DNA of 64,000 bases from Flabesymbios commensalis (Eukaryota; Annelida; Polychaeta; Terebellida; Flabelligeridae). Location of the stretch: NCBI GenBank assembly GCA_964017125.1, contig OZ024905.1, positions 39,660,869 through 39,724,868 on the forward strand. Direction: 5' to 3'. Position 1 is the stretch's first letter. Every line of letters begins with the position of its first letter. A model generated the notes under the pieces. It was not told the origin of the DNA, searched no databases, and saw only the letters and a list, made by a program, of their open reading frames with translations. A program made the translations under genes and the position numbers. Positions 24,888 to 37,400 of the stretch are shown in pieces.

Positions 24888-27486
24888 GATGCACTCAATG
24901 TTCAGTGTTATATGATTTTTAACAGCTTAACTGAATTCAGGATGTCCGCTTGTCCTCATAATCTCACTATACATCAAAGAAAGCTATCCTTATTTTGATG
25001 GATTGTAAGATTTTCTCTCAAACTAATGTATTTGATACAGACCATAGGGGCATATGTGCAGCATGAATTATTATACCTTTAGTATTCGTATTTACTCCTT
25101 ACCTTATCACGCCAAAAAATTAAATTTCTGTTAAGGTTGTGCAACAGCCTTTATCAGATTCTTATAGAAAGAATTCTGATCGATTTTTTGCACCATTTCA
25201 AATAGTAATCTTTTTAATGTTGTTTGTATGGTCTTCGCCATAGTATAGCTACAACATTTTTCATGAATTGTAACAATTGATATATTTTAACTGTACATAC
25301 CTGTATACTTAAACAGTCAGTACATTATGTCATGTAAATATATTTCTTCTAAAAAATATTTAAGAATGTTTAAATGTCTTCATAATTTTTCTGTGTGAGC
25401 GGTTTAAAATGATACATTCCGTAACCCTATAATAATATACTATGTACATTAAATTAACCAGTAATCATATCTGATTATTTAGTTGTATATTACAATATGT
25501 GACAGCGCTGTAACAGAATGAATTTTTGTGATGTATACATTATCGTCTGTTATCTGGTAATACCATGAACAGCACACTACAGTCTTGTAACAGTTTTATC
25601 AGTATATTGTTGGCGGAATGACAATACTCGTAAATCACAAAATTGTGATAGATCACATTATGCATATAGCTGTTCTCTGTATTGTGCGTACTGGCACATC
25701 TGTTATAGCTTTGTACATTGCACAAGTTGTTCATGTTTTGAAAAATGAATTATTCTAGTCAAAATATATGTTACCAATGAAACTACTATATTATACTGTC
25801 AGTGATGTGATAACAAATGCATATATGCATGATTATCATTCACATTTGTGACATACTACTTAGATCATGACAACGATCCTCTAGTACTGGAATTCTGCTT
25901 GTCAAACTGCTCTTTCATATCTATCATTTCCACAAGTAAATATTGATTTACTAAATTATTCTTGAGTAAACGCCTAATTTAAAATATTTGTTCCACTTTA
26001 ATATCTATGTTTATGACTACTAATGGAAAAGGTTTATATACTAACCCTTTTAGTTTTACTTATGTCTCATATATTTAATAGAATATGTAGTTTAAGTTAT
26101 ATTATATCGCAATTAAAATAAATATCCGTATACAGTAGAACCTGCTATGAGCAGCCACCCTTGTGACACAGGAAAAGTGGCCTTTTGAGGCAGGTGGCTG
26201 CTCATAGAAAGTTCATTTGTATAGGAAATGGTATTTGGGGGAATGGACAAATGGCCTCCCATAAGAGGTACTGCTCATAAGAGTGGCTGCTTATAGCAGG
26301 TTCTACTGTATAACATAAAAAACAGCAGCCAAAAGTGTGCTGTACCATAGAAATTAACTTTTAAATACACAAGTATTATGATTTTTCAAATAACTCCAGG
26401 ATCTGGTGGACGTGAGCGAGCAAATTGTGTTGACTCAGTTTTTAGCCAGATTATGTCTTATATGTTCACAGTAGATCATGAAAAATGATTTGGCTGGTAA
26501 CTGAATTTCGGCCTAGGGTCTATGTCCCAGTCATGAATAACTGCAGAAAAAGCAACCACTTACAAAATGAACTGGTCATATAAACACAAACTAGAGAAAA
26601 AATGAGTCTACGCAATTAGCACACTCACGTCCGAGACAAGACTCATTGTAATGTTTAATAAGAATATTGACTGATTTTTGTCATCAGTAGAACAATACAA
26701 AGTCACTTACAGTACTGATATAAATATTTGAAAAAAAATAATTTTACTAGATTGCTATATAAAATTTACTTAGGATGTGTTTTTGCTAAACTGTGATTTG
26801 TGTTATTTTTGATTCACCCACATGTCACGTGATAGTCCCATTAAATGTTGTAATAAATAAGTGCTGTCTCGTTTGTTGTGTTATATGCATAAAATATCTG
26901 TGTGTAGTTGTAATAGTGCATTCTTCTTCGTAACAAACGACAAATCACTCACATCATGGATAATAGTCCTGCAGCTATTTACTGGATATAGTGACATTCA
27001 ATATCATTACATTATTATAACAGGAATCTTGTTAGTTACCGGTATATATGTAACAAATTTTTGTAACTTATGTTGCATTTTTATTTGAAATATTATTCAA
27101 CAAGCACGAAATGACTCCAACTCAGTATATATTGTTATAAAAATAATCAAACTTGTGCTCAGACAAAAACACTACAGAATAAGTTACAATTAATTCAGGC
27201 AATGATTTTGGGTCTGGTGAAGTATTGTGAAATAGTACCGTATATTGCCGGTTAGTAACCGCATCCGACCTGATTAAAAACCGCACCCCAAACTTTTAAC
27301 CTAGCGTCTATTTCAATGGTTTTGAATCTCAGAAAAACCTTGTTACAAACCGCATCCCAAATTTAGGGTATAACAGGGACGCGGTAATTTCTCCCGCCAA
27401 TTCGCGTAGTTAATTTTAGCAGGACACGTGTTTATATTGTACTCCAGCTGTATTGCGTCAGTATCACAGTCAACCAGTGTATCTGG
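24888..27486. other. AT-rich spacer downstream of the STXBP1-like gene
   Basis: No coding exon is recognised apart from the MITE at 26133-26308. Short hydrophobic open frames here (for example 26861-27088) have no start context or conservation cue. About 27240-27410 carries accgcatcc and aaaccgcatccc words, which look like a decayed element. Confidence 0.5.
26133..26308. mobile_element. Tigger/pogo-like MITE, best-preserved copy
   Basis: The ends CAGTAGAACCTGCTATGAGC and its inverse GCTTATAGCAGGTTCTACTG are flanked on both sides by TA (26131-26132 and 26309-26310). A second inverted pair of ggccactttt/aaaagtggcc type words lies inside. TA target sites with CAGT-starting ends are the hallmark of pogo/Tigger elements in the Tc1-mariner superfamily. 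It is non-coding, 176 bp. Confidence 0.85.
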
Positions 27487-27561
27487 CAATGAAAAAAGTT
27501 GGTATCAAACAATATGCAGATTCTGACTCCAAACCTGGTTTTGGAGTCAGCACGCAGGCGC
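27487..27561. repeat. Left flank of an older repeat split by the foldback element
   Basis: The text from ctggcaatgaaaaaa through gattctgactccaaacctgg to cgcaggcgc (27553-27561) matches the reverse complement of about 48877-48960. Its other half lies beyond the foldback element at 31072-31310. Confidence 0.7.
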
Positions 27562-30500
27562 CGGTACCACTAAACAACGAAATGCCATCGAAATACCACT
27601 ATGATCGAAATGGCACAAGAAATGCCGGGTAAAGGGTGGTAAAAGAAACGTGTAAAATTACCAAAATTCACATATACCTCCACTTATATATTATACATGT
27701 CATACTAAAATTTTAATACGATACAACTTCAGTAACATATCTGAAAAGCGAAATTTTGATAGGTCTTGCTAAACAAAATGATCAATAGACGGCAATAGAC
27801 GGCAAGCGATAGAAATGTCATTAGAACGACTCGAAAAATAAAGATACAAAAACCAAACTTTGCATATCTATTATATAATATATCATTAATAGAATTGTGT
27901 GAAAATCGGAAATCGGCTTTTGGAAACATATTCGTAAAAGTAACTTTTAACTGATATGACTTGTACCTAGGCTTAAGATAATTTCAACAAGGGAGGTTTT
28001 AGAAATGTCACGATCATAACATGAACCAAACAAGGTACGGAAACCAATTTTGGTTTATATCATACAAAATATATTCGACAAATTATATTGAAATATTGGG
28101 AAGATACGATGTCATGATCATATTTTATAAGTGGCCTTTTGATCGGTACAGCTCCGCAGCGAGCGCTCAATCACACATAAGCAGAAGTTGAACGCGTAGG
28201 TCTATTGTTAGAGCATGTCGAAATGCCACAAGAAATGCCAGGTAGAAGGTGGGAATGGCTGGACCTAAATTTCTGAAACTTCACAAACCTCTCCCTTAAT
28301 ATCATACTCAAATATTAAGACGATACAACTTTAAAAACGTATTCAAAAAGCGACATTTCGACAGGTATTATAAGTAGGCATATTCCAACTCATACAACTT
28401 ACAAGCAACTATAAGGTAAGCGCTCCAACAGTGCTAGAAATGTCATCATATCGGCATGAAAAACAATGATACATAGACCAAACATTGCACACCTATTATA
28501 TATTATATCATAAAAATCACTGTGAAATGTCGAATTGATACAATACCGGTAACATATTATAATAGTGGCATTTCGATAGGTAGGCCTAGATTACAGGTCT
28601 CTCGCCCTGCCGCGTAGGCCTATTGCTTTGTCGAAATGCCACAAGAAATGCCAGGTATAATGTGGGAAAGGATGGACATCAATTTATGGAACTTCACAAG
28701 CGTATCCCTTAATACCTGATAAATGTTATAATCAAATCTCAAGATGATACCACTTCAGCAACGTATCTAAAAAGCGGCATTTCGATAGGTATCAAGTACG
28801 CCCATTCCAACACAAATGACATATCAGTGCATGGTAAGCGCTCGAGCAGTCATGATAACGATATTAAATATTATGATACATCAACCAGACTTTGCACACC
28901 TATTACATATTATATCATAAACATTACTATGAAATAGTGAATTGATACGATGTCGGTAGCAAATTTAAAAAATGGCATTTTGATAGGTATCAGGTTTAAA
29001 TATAGGCCTTTCGCCCTGAACCTACAAGCTGATGGCGTGAGAAATGCCACCAGGACGGTATGAAAAACAAACATTAAACCAAGCGCATATAATATTATGT
29101 ATTATATTACAAACAAAATGTTGAACCATAGAACTGATACGATGTGAGGAACATATTTAAAAAGTGACCTTTTAATAGTAAGTGCTACGGAAATGATAAT
29201 GTGGCATTTGGAATGGGCCTACATTTAAAAAGTTTAATTTTTTTGTTTGCAGAAAACAGCAGAGGTCATGGTCAGAAGAAGCAAACGTCACCCAGCGAAT
29301 GCTATGTTTGATTTAAAAAAATCAACACAAAAATTAGTCTAGCATCATAGGCAAAGGCTTCATACATGTATTATATTAATTTTAGCCTTCTCTTTCAGGC
29401 TGTGGACCGTGTGACGTCTTCACAAATCATACAAAACGATATAGTTGACACAATATGTTTATATTTAGTTATGGAAAGTAAGATAAATAATATGCTACAT
29501 ATAATATTTACACTCCATCCCGTCGATTACCTATCACCTCACTCGAATCTCGGCTTCAAAAGACAACACTCCTTCCTGTTGATTACCTATCACCTCACTC
29601 GAATCACGGCTTCAAAAGACAACACTCTATCCCGTCAATTACCTATCACCTCACCTGAATCACGGCTTCAAAAGACAACACTCCATCCCGTCAATTACCT
29701 ATCACCTCACCCGAATCACGGCTTCAAAAGACAACACTCTATCCCGTCAATTACCTATCACCTCACCCGAATCTCGGCTTCAAAAGACAACACTCCATCC
29801 TGTTGATTACCTATCACCTCACCCGAATCACGGCTTCAAAAGACAACACTCCATCCCGTCAATTACCTATCGCCTCACCCGAATCTCGGCTTCAAAAGAC
29901 AACACTCCATCCCGTCAATTACCTATCACCTCACCCGAATCTCGGCTTCAAAAGACAACACTCCATCCTGTTGATTACCTATCACCTATACACAAACAAT
30001 TGAATTCATTTGCATTGCATTGTTGAGGAATACACCCTATATTATTATGCATTGTTATATGTTAATAAACATGTGAATATTATTTTGTATTTGTTTTTAT
30101 TATTCTGCGTTGTTCATTTTAATATCGTCACCTTGGTATTAGAGGGTCAAATCTGACACCTTGTAAAGTGGTAGATAGGACTAACACCAAGGTGACGCTT
30201 GTCACTCGCCGTAGTTGTCACACGCCGTATAATTTATACCTATCGAAATACCACCTTTATGTATGTTGTAAGCATCGTATTGCCTCAATATTTTACTATG
30301 GTTTGTAATATATATTATATTTTATATATGCAAAGTTTGGTGTCTGTAGCATTTTTTATTCATTCCGTACCGTGACATTTCTAACACTATCGTTGTTCTA
30401 ATTGATCGACCCTGTGCCAAGTACAATATATTTGTAGGCCTACTTATCATGTATATCGAAATACCACCTTTTATGTATGTTCTAAGCATCGTATTGTCCC

Positions 30501-31071
30501 AAAATTTTACGATGTTTTGTATTATATATTATGTTTTAGCTATGCAAAGTTTGGTGTATGTGGCTTATTTTATTCACTCTGTACTTTTGACATTTCTAAC
30601 ACTACGGTACCGTTGCTCTGATTGACTGTGTCGTGTGCCGAGTGCAATATATTTGCAGGCCTACCTATCGAAATACCACTTTTTCAATATGTTCTGAGCA
30701 TCGTATTATTACAAAATTTTACTATGGTGTGTATAATATACTATATATTAGACATACCAATTTTAGTGCATGTAGCTTTTCTTATTAATGCCGTACTTGT
30801 GACATTTCTAACACTATGTTGTTCTCCTGCTGTTCTAATTGATCGCGTGCCGAGTACGATATATTTGTACATATTGAAATACCACTTTTAAAATAGCTTC
30901 CCTATTTCGTATAATTCCAATATTTTAGTATAATACGTATAACATATAAGGGGAGATGTGTGCGAAGTTTTATCTTCCTACGTTATTTATTTACCCTCTT
31001 TTACCTGGCATTTCTTGTGCCATTTCGATATGAGTGGCATTTCGATGGCATATCGTTATTTAGTGTGACCC
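27562..31071. mobile_element. Foldback-like DNA element with tandem-repeat arms and 9-bp target duplication
   Basis: The left terminus cggtaccactaaacaacg and the right terminus (read inverted) gggtcacactaaataacg begin long inverted arms. The left arm (27562-29200) holds about seven diverged units of ~190-220 bp, each carrying gaaatgccac-type boxes and gcgacatttcgacagg-type boxes. The right arm (about 30235-31071) holds four units in the opposite direction. The sequence cgcaggcgc flanks both sides (27553-27561 and 31072-31080). A 9-bp duplication plus long arms made of repeats fits Foldback/Mutator-like elements. The middle holds a 56-bp minisatellite and about 270 bp of unexplained sequence. 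I see no transposase. Confidence 0.75.
29512..29992. repeat. 56-bp minisatellite, about 8.5 copies, in the centre of the foldback element
   Basis: The unit runs aattacctatcacctcaccc, gaatcacggcttcaaaagac, aacactccatcccgtc. Copies differ mainly at ctc/cac, cca/cta and cgtcaa/tgttga. The period is 56, which is not a multiple of three, so the open frames crossing it shift frame between copies and are not a gene. Confidence 0.9.
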
Positions 31072-31310
31072 CGCAGGCGCGGGTTCCGGTGAACGGCCAC
31101 CAAAGGGGATCACAACTATAGGGGGGTCCGGGGGCATGCTCCACTTTTTTGTTTCATAGAAGGCTGATATCTAAAGGTACATTTTAAGCTAAAACAAAAC
31201 ATTTTTCAATAAAATTTGTCTTGATATATATCATTGTCGTCAGAATGAAATGTTTTTTCGTCAGAGGGGGAAGCTTGTCGTCAATTCTGACGACAGATCA
31301 GAAACACTGT
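31072..31310. repeat. Right flank of the split older repeat
   Basis: From cgcaggcgcgggttccggtg through the ggggggtccgggggcatgct box to gaagcttgtcgtcaattctg, this is the reverse complement of about 48605-48885. There it continues without interruption into the sequence found at 27487-27561. Confidence 0.75.
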
Positions 31311-31443
31311 CAACGCGGCAACGCTATCTGGGCACGACTGCTGCCAATCACGACGGGTGCAGCGTGTGTATGGTTGGCCAACAGGGTCAAAATAAGAGTC
31401 AATTTACAGTTCATTGGTCCGACATGCCATTGGTCCGCCAGTC

Positions 31444-31682
31444 CTTTGTGCACATATAGGCTAAACTGGGCCAGGAGAACCTTCTGAGGATGGTGAGGTG
31501 AATGAGATGACACTGTCCTCCAGACACAGGATTCGTAATACGAACCCTGGCGGTCTGAGGCCGAGCACGCTACCTCTTGGTCACGGAGGCTCCCCACAAT
31601 ACTGAGTTTTACACGTGGATGGGGAAGAAACATTTTTGTTTCTTTCAAACCGCCGAGACCGGGAACCGAACTCTGGCGTGAA
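31444..31682 (-). mobile_element. tRNA-derived SINE, copy 1
   Basis: On the minus strand it reads gagttcggttcccggtct, then a linker with gtttcttccccatccacg, then gggagcctccgtgaccaaga (A-box-like), ggtagcgtgctcgg, and gggttcgtattacgaatcc (B-box-like). It ends near ctatatgtgcacaaag. It shares its whole body, including the linker between the two tRNA-like parts, with the copy at 42636-42911. Confidence 0.75.
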
Positions 31683-31738
31683 AGGCAACGGTGCTAACAA
31701 CTACGGCAGGATGAATGGAAGCAGCCACAAACTGTACA

Positions 31739-31805
31739 GTTCATTGGTCCGACAGTCCAATGGTCCGACAGTCCACTGGTTTGACAGTCGATTGGTCCGA
31801 CAGAT
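31739..31805. repeat. Short tandem repeat, attggtccgacagtcc, 4 copies
   Basis: A 16-17 bp unit is repeated four times with few changes. Two further loose copies lie at about 31411-31442, on the other side of the SINE. Confidence 0.8.
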
Positions 31806-31908
31806 CTACTGAATAGCAGCAGGATGAATGGTAGCCGTGGACCAGGCGAGTCGCACCGCGTAAGGCCGATCAGCGCTAGGGTCTACCATGTCTACGGCCA
31901 TTAGAAAT

Positions 31909-32275
31909 ATTTTAATTCTTTTAGTGGGGGGGGAGGGGGGCGGACTTTAGACGTCAGAATCTGACGTCTACAGACCTCAGATTCTGACGTATAAAGACGG
32001 TCCCGCGCTGAAAGGGGTGAGGCGCCAAATTTTAAACAAATATGGGTCATGTTTACTCACTCGTAGTTGTGGGTCGCGGTAGCGCGACACAACTTCAAGT
32101 AGGTGAAAATTTGAATTATTTAAATTGGCGCTTAGGGTTGATCAAATAATTAAATTTGGGAGATGTTTACTTCTCATAAATATAGATAATTCACGTCATT
32201 TGAGGCTGGAATTGCTGACGCAAATTCCGGCTCCAAGTGAATGAACAATTTCAGTAGCACAAGGGATAAGACTGA
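31909..32275. repeat. Cluster of hairpin/MITE remnants
   Basis: Three pieces lie side by side. 31909-32012 has ttaattcttttagtg and gcgctgaaagggg, with gacgtcagaatctgacgtct inside. About 32020-32138 has ggcgccaaatttta against aaattggcgct around a hairpin related to 23918-23985. About 32195-32270 has the gtcatttgaggctggaattg hairpin ending agcacaaggg. All look like TTAA-type MITEs at different stages of decay. Confidence 0.5.
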
Positions 32276-34489
32276 CCAGCATTAGCGTTTCCTAAGAGGG
32301 AATACAGCACCACTGCAAAGTATAACCTGACCTCCATGCCAGCAAATGGCTGATCTTATCTGAAACTAATACAGTATTACATCATAATATATTAAATTAC
32401 ATTGGTGTTTTTGACGTTGTATATTCTATAGCTCTTCTACGGCCAGTCTCTCTCTGTTTAGTGCAACGGATGTAATTAATCATAATGGTAATTTTAAAGA
32501 CGTAAATGTAGGCTATAACGCTTTCACAAAAATATATTTTTAAGATTTTAGAAATGTTTTAATTACACCCGTTATTCAATTATATTTGAAATATTTCGTA
32601 TCTTATTGACTGTTTTTTTTCCGATTTCATATACATGTTACTCTAATGAGCTTCCGTACGAATACATGCTGGCGCTTCGTACAACAGAGCGTGACGAAGC
32701 CACCAGCTGGCAACCATTCGTCCGGCCAGACCCCTGGTTAACATACATTCACAATATACGATAAACATTACCATGATTACAGAACGAAACATATAAGACA
32801 AAAATCCCAGAAAAACTGTGATATACCTATGTAAAACTAGTATATGATAATATACTTCAACCGTGTATAGGCCTATGTTTTCGTCATCTGGTTACCCAAC
32901 AGACAAGAGACATCAGGCCCGTGCCCGAGAATTTTTGAAGGGGGGATCTAATTTTGGATTGCTGGGGTATTTTTTAAATTATTTAATTAAACCCTCTGTT
33001 TAAATTGATATTTGGCGTCGAGCAAAGCGAGATGCAGGTCAGGGATGTCCGGGGGCTTGCCCCATGGATTTTTAAATTTTTTTAAGATGCAAATTGTTGC
33101 AGCATGGTGCATTCGGGAGGATGTTGCTGAGGTAAATTATCAGCTTTGTGGTCATAGTGGGGGTTGTGCGACGCCATGCCCCCCCCCCCTTCCCCCCAAA
33201 GGACAGGCCTGGATATTCACCAAATGCTGGTCCACAGCCTACTGCGCTGGCTCGGCATCAAAACGACATTAGCCCAACGCATCGTATCAATTGGGCACCA
33301 GCCCCACCATATAATGATCATATCAATATTGACTTTTAGCTAAAATCAAATGGACAACTAGAGCATGATTATTTTACAGCGCGCCGATGCGTTTTCTGTC
33401 TGAACCATAATATTTACATTGCAGCGGACCTCACTCCTGTGGATGTTCACCATGCTGGGAGGTGTTTTAAAAATGCTCTCACATAATAAATGACTGATGG
33501 AATGTTTCAAAACCAGCTGAGTGGATGCATAAATGGTCACTTAGTTAGGTAAACCCAATAAACTGAATTTTGAGGGCGTTAGTAGGGGTTGAATCGATCG
33601 CGAGTCGCCGGCGATACGCTATCCTACGGTTCAGATATGGAATGCTTGCTAACACGTTGTGAAGGTTGGCGTTTGCTAACTAATTACAGTCAATTTACAG
33701 CGTGCAACAAAATTCAATCCCTTGTAAAATATTCGTTGGATTTCACACAACGTCTCTTCCAAAGTAATTTATGAATGGCCATGCCAGATATATGTGGTTG
33801 TATGAACAGGGAATCGTTTTGGACTCGAGTAGTAGTACATGGCTTCTGCTTCTGGTCATGTACCCAAATCATTTAGTTTTGGCAATGCTATAGTTTGTAA
33901 GCTGTGAATTTTTATTTGGTAGTTTTCCCGCCCCTGCATCCACAGGTCATTTAGAGGTGTTTGGTGTTGGCGTTTTGACCCCACCATTGACATATATTGT
34001 ATACAGACATGTTATCTACTGTATATCAGTAATTTCTGTTTTTTAATTTATTTGGTAGGCCTACATACATGTATGCTAGAAAACAATTTACGATTTGCTC
34101 GTAACTTTAGATGTAATTATGTACCTACACATACTATTATGTACTACTACTAAACCATAACAGAATAAGGGTTTTTAGGCTTCGTACGTAGTTGAACGTA
34201 CAAATCGTTACGCTATATCCCACCACTCACTATATTAGGCTACCTAGCTCACGCTTTGACTTTAGTCTGGGGTGCACAACGTATATATAAAAACATCTTG
34301 TGAGATGTTGTTGTGCTATAATTTTGCTTTTATTTGATGTTCATCACAATATTCAGCTCATGATTGTGTCCACTACAAGTCAGCACAACACTAACCTGAT
34401 GCCGGTTTAATGCTGGTCCAGCATCGCCGGTGCTGTTCAACGTACATACAACACTGGGTAGTGCCCCATATGCGTAATGGTAGTTGTGA
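32276..34489. other. Spacer without recognised genes
   Basis: No exon is recognised. Noted pieces are a ggatgtccgggggcttgccc box near 33045, C-runs near 33180, and MITE-like palindromic words near 33225-33300 (atgctggtccac...gggcaccagc) and 34384-34450 (cagcacaacactaacctgat). The rest is AT-rich. Confidence 0.45.
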
Positions 34490-37400
34490 TGGTGATGACG
34501 TGGTTGTGTCATGGTATTGGTGGCGGTGGTGGTGATGATGGTGGTGATGGTGTGATGGTTGTGGTGATGGTGTGGTTGTGTAATGGTAGTAGTGGTGATG
34601 GTGTGGTTGTGTGATGTTGGTGGTGATGGTGTGATGTTGGTGGTGATGGTCTGGTTGTGTGATGTTGGTGGTAATGGTGATGGCGTGGTTTTGTGATGGT
34701 AGTGGTGACAGTGGTGGTGATGGTGGTGATGGTGGTGGTGATAGTGTGGTTGTGTGATGATTTTGGTGATGGTGATGGCGTGGTTGTATGTTGGTAGTGG
34801 TGACAGTGGTGGTGATGGTGGTGGTGGTGGTGATGATGGTGGTGATAGTGTGGTGGTGTGATGGTAGTGGTGGCGGTGGTGATGGTGATGACGTGGTTGT
34901 GTGATGGTAGTGGTGGTGATGGCGTGGTTGTGTGATGGTAGTGGTGGTGGTGGTGATGGCGTGGTTGTGTGATGGTAGTGGAGGTGATTACGTGGTTGTT
35001 TGATGATGATAGCGTGGTTGTGTGATGGTAGTGGTGGTGGTGATGATGGTGGTGATGGTGTGGTTGGGTGATGGTAGTGGTGGCGGTGGTGATGGCGAGG
35101 TTGTGTGATGGTGGTGGTGATGGTGATGGCGTGGTTGTGTGATTGTAGTGGTGATGGTGATGGTGGTGATGATGATGGTGGTGGTGTGGTTGGGTGATGG
35201 TAGTGGTGGCGGTGGTAATGGCGAAGTTGTGTGATGGTAGTGGTGATGGTGATGGCGTGGTTGTGTGATTGTAGTAGTGATGGTGGTGGTGATGGCGTGG
35301 TTGTGTGATGGTAGTGGTGATGGTGGTGACGTGGTTGTGTGATGGTAGTGGTGATGGTGGTGGTGATGGCGTGGTTGTCTGATGGCAGTGGTGGTGGTGA
35401 TAGTGGTGGTGATAGCGTGGTTGTGCGATGGTAGTGGTGATGGTGATGGATGTGTGATGATAGTGGTGGTGGTGATGATGTGGTTGTGTGATGGAGTGGT
35501 TTTTTGATGTGACTGGTGGTGGCGACGATGATGGTGGTGGTGTGGTTGTGTGATGGTAGTGGTGGCGGTGGTGATGTTGGTGGTCATGGCGTGGTTGTGT
35601 GATGGTAGTGGTGATGGTGGTGGTGGTGATGGTGGTGGTCATGGTGTGGTTGGGTGATGGTAGTGGTGGTGATGGCGTGGTTGTGTGATGGTAGTGATGA
35701 TGGTGATGATGGTGGTTGTTGTGTGGTTGGGTGATAATAGTTGTGGCGGTGTTGATGGTGATGGCGTGGTTGTGTGATAGTAGTGGTGATGGTGATGGCG
35801 TGGTTGTGTGATGGTAGTGGTGGCGGTAGTGATGGCGTGGTTGTGTGATGTTAGTGGTGGTGGTGATGGCGTGGTTGTGTGATGGTAGTGGTGACAGTGG
35901 TGATGGCGTGGTTGTGTGATGTTAGTGGTGGTGGTGATGGCGTGGTGGTGTAATGGTAGTGGTGATGGTGATGGCGTGGTTGGGTGATAGTAGTGGTGGT
36001 GGTGATGGCGTGATTGTGTGATGGTAGTGGTGATGGTGGTGGTGATGGCGTGGTTGTGTGATGTTGGTGGTGATGGCGTGGTTGTGTGATGGTGGTGGTG
36101 ATGTGATGATTTTGGTGATGGTGATGGCGTGGTTTTGTGATGGTAGTGGTGACAGTGGTGGTGATGGTGTTGATGGTGGTGGTGATGGTGTGGTTGTGTG
36201 ATGATTTTGGTGATGGTGATGGCGTGGTTGTGTGATGGTAGTGGTGACAGTGGTGGTGATGGTGGTGGTGGTGATGATGGTGGTGATAGTGTGGTGGTGT
36301 GAAGGTAGTGGAGGCGGTGGTGATGGTGATGACGTGGTTGTGTGATGGTAGTGGTGGTGATGGCGTGGTTGTGTGATGGTAGTGGTGGTGGTGGTGATGG
36401 CGTGGTTGTGTGATGGTAGTTGAGGTGATTACGTGGTTGTTTGATGGTGATAGCGTGGTTGTGTGATGGTAGTGGTGGTGGTGATGGTGGTGATGATGGT
36501 GGTGATGTTGTGGTTGTGTGATAGTAGTGGTGACGGTGGTGATGGCGTGGTTGTGTGATGGTAGTGGTGATGGTGGTGGTGGTGATGGTGGTGGTCATGG
36601 TGTGGTTGGGTGATGGTAGTGGTGGTGGTGGTGATGGCGTGGTTGTGTGATGGTAGTGATGATGGTGATGATGGTGGTTGTTGTGTGGTTGGGTGATAAT
36701 AGTTGCGGCGGTGTTGATGGTGATGGCGTGGTTGTGTGATAGTAGTGGTGATGGTGATGGCTTGTTTGTGTGATGGTAGTGGTGGCGGTAGTGATGGCGT
36801 GGTTGTGTGATGTTAGTGGTGGTGGTGATAGCGTGGTTGTGTGATGGTAGTGGTGACGGTGGTGATGGCGTGGTTGTGTGATGTTAGTGGTGGTGGTGGT
36901 GGTGTGATGGTAGTGGTGATGGTGATGGCGTGGTTGGGTGATGGTAGTGGTGGTGGTGATGGCGTGGTTGTGTGATGGTAGTGGTGATGGTGGTGGTGAT
37001 GGCGTGGTTGTGTGATGTTGGTGGTGATGGCGTGGTTGTGTGATGGTGGTGGTGATGGTGTGGTTATGTGATGATTTTGGTGATGGTGATGGCGTGGTTT
37101 TGTCATGGTAGTGGTGACAGTGGTGGTGATGGTGTTGATGGTGGTGGTGATGGTGTGGTTGTGTGATGATTTTGGTGATGGTGATGGCGTGGTTGTGTGA
37201 TGGTAGTGGTGACAGTGGTGGTGATGGTGGTGGTGGTGATGATGGTGGTGATAGTGTGGTGGTGTGATGGTAGTGGTGGCGGTGGTGATGGTGATGACGT
37301 GGTTGTGTGATGGTAGTGGTGGTGATGGCGTGGTTGTGTGATGGTAGTGGTGGTGGTGGTGATGGCGTGGTTGTGTGATGGTAGTTGAGGTGATTACGTG

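Noticed and set aside
26861-27088. Small hydrophobic protein (75 codons)
   Set aside because: AT-rich spacer sequence. The hydrophobicity follows from T-rich codons, and there are no splice, promoter or conservation cues.
29366-30003. Open frames with repeated NYLSPHPN...GFKRQHS
   Set aside because: A 56-bp minisatellite read as protein. The period is not divisible by three and the frame changes along the array.
31221-31648. Overlapping open frames on both strands
   Set aside because: They coincide with the SINE copy and the older repeat flank, and show no conserved protein pattern.
31729-31810. CRISPR-like array
   Set aside because: The 16-17 bp units follow each other directly without unique spacers, and the genome is animal.
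34509-36598. Long minus-strand open frames rich in His, Thr, Pro and Ser
   Set aside because: They are the C/A-rich complement of the GT-rich satellite, which lacks stop codons by composition. Several frames are open at once and no non-repetitive flank or domain exists.
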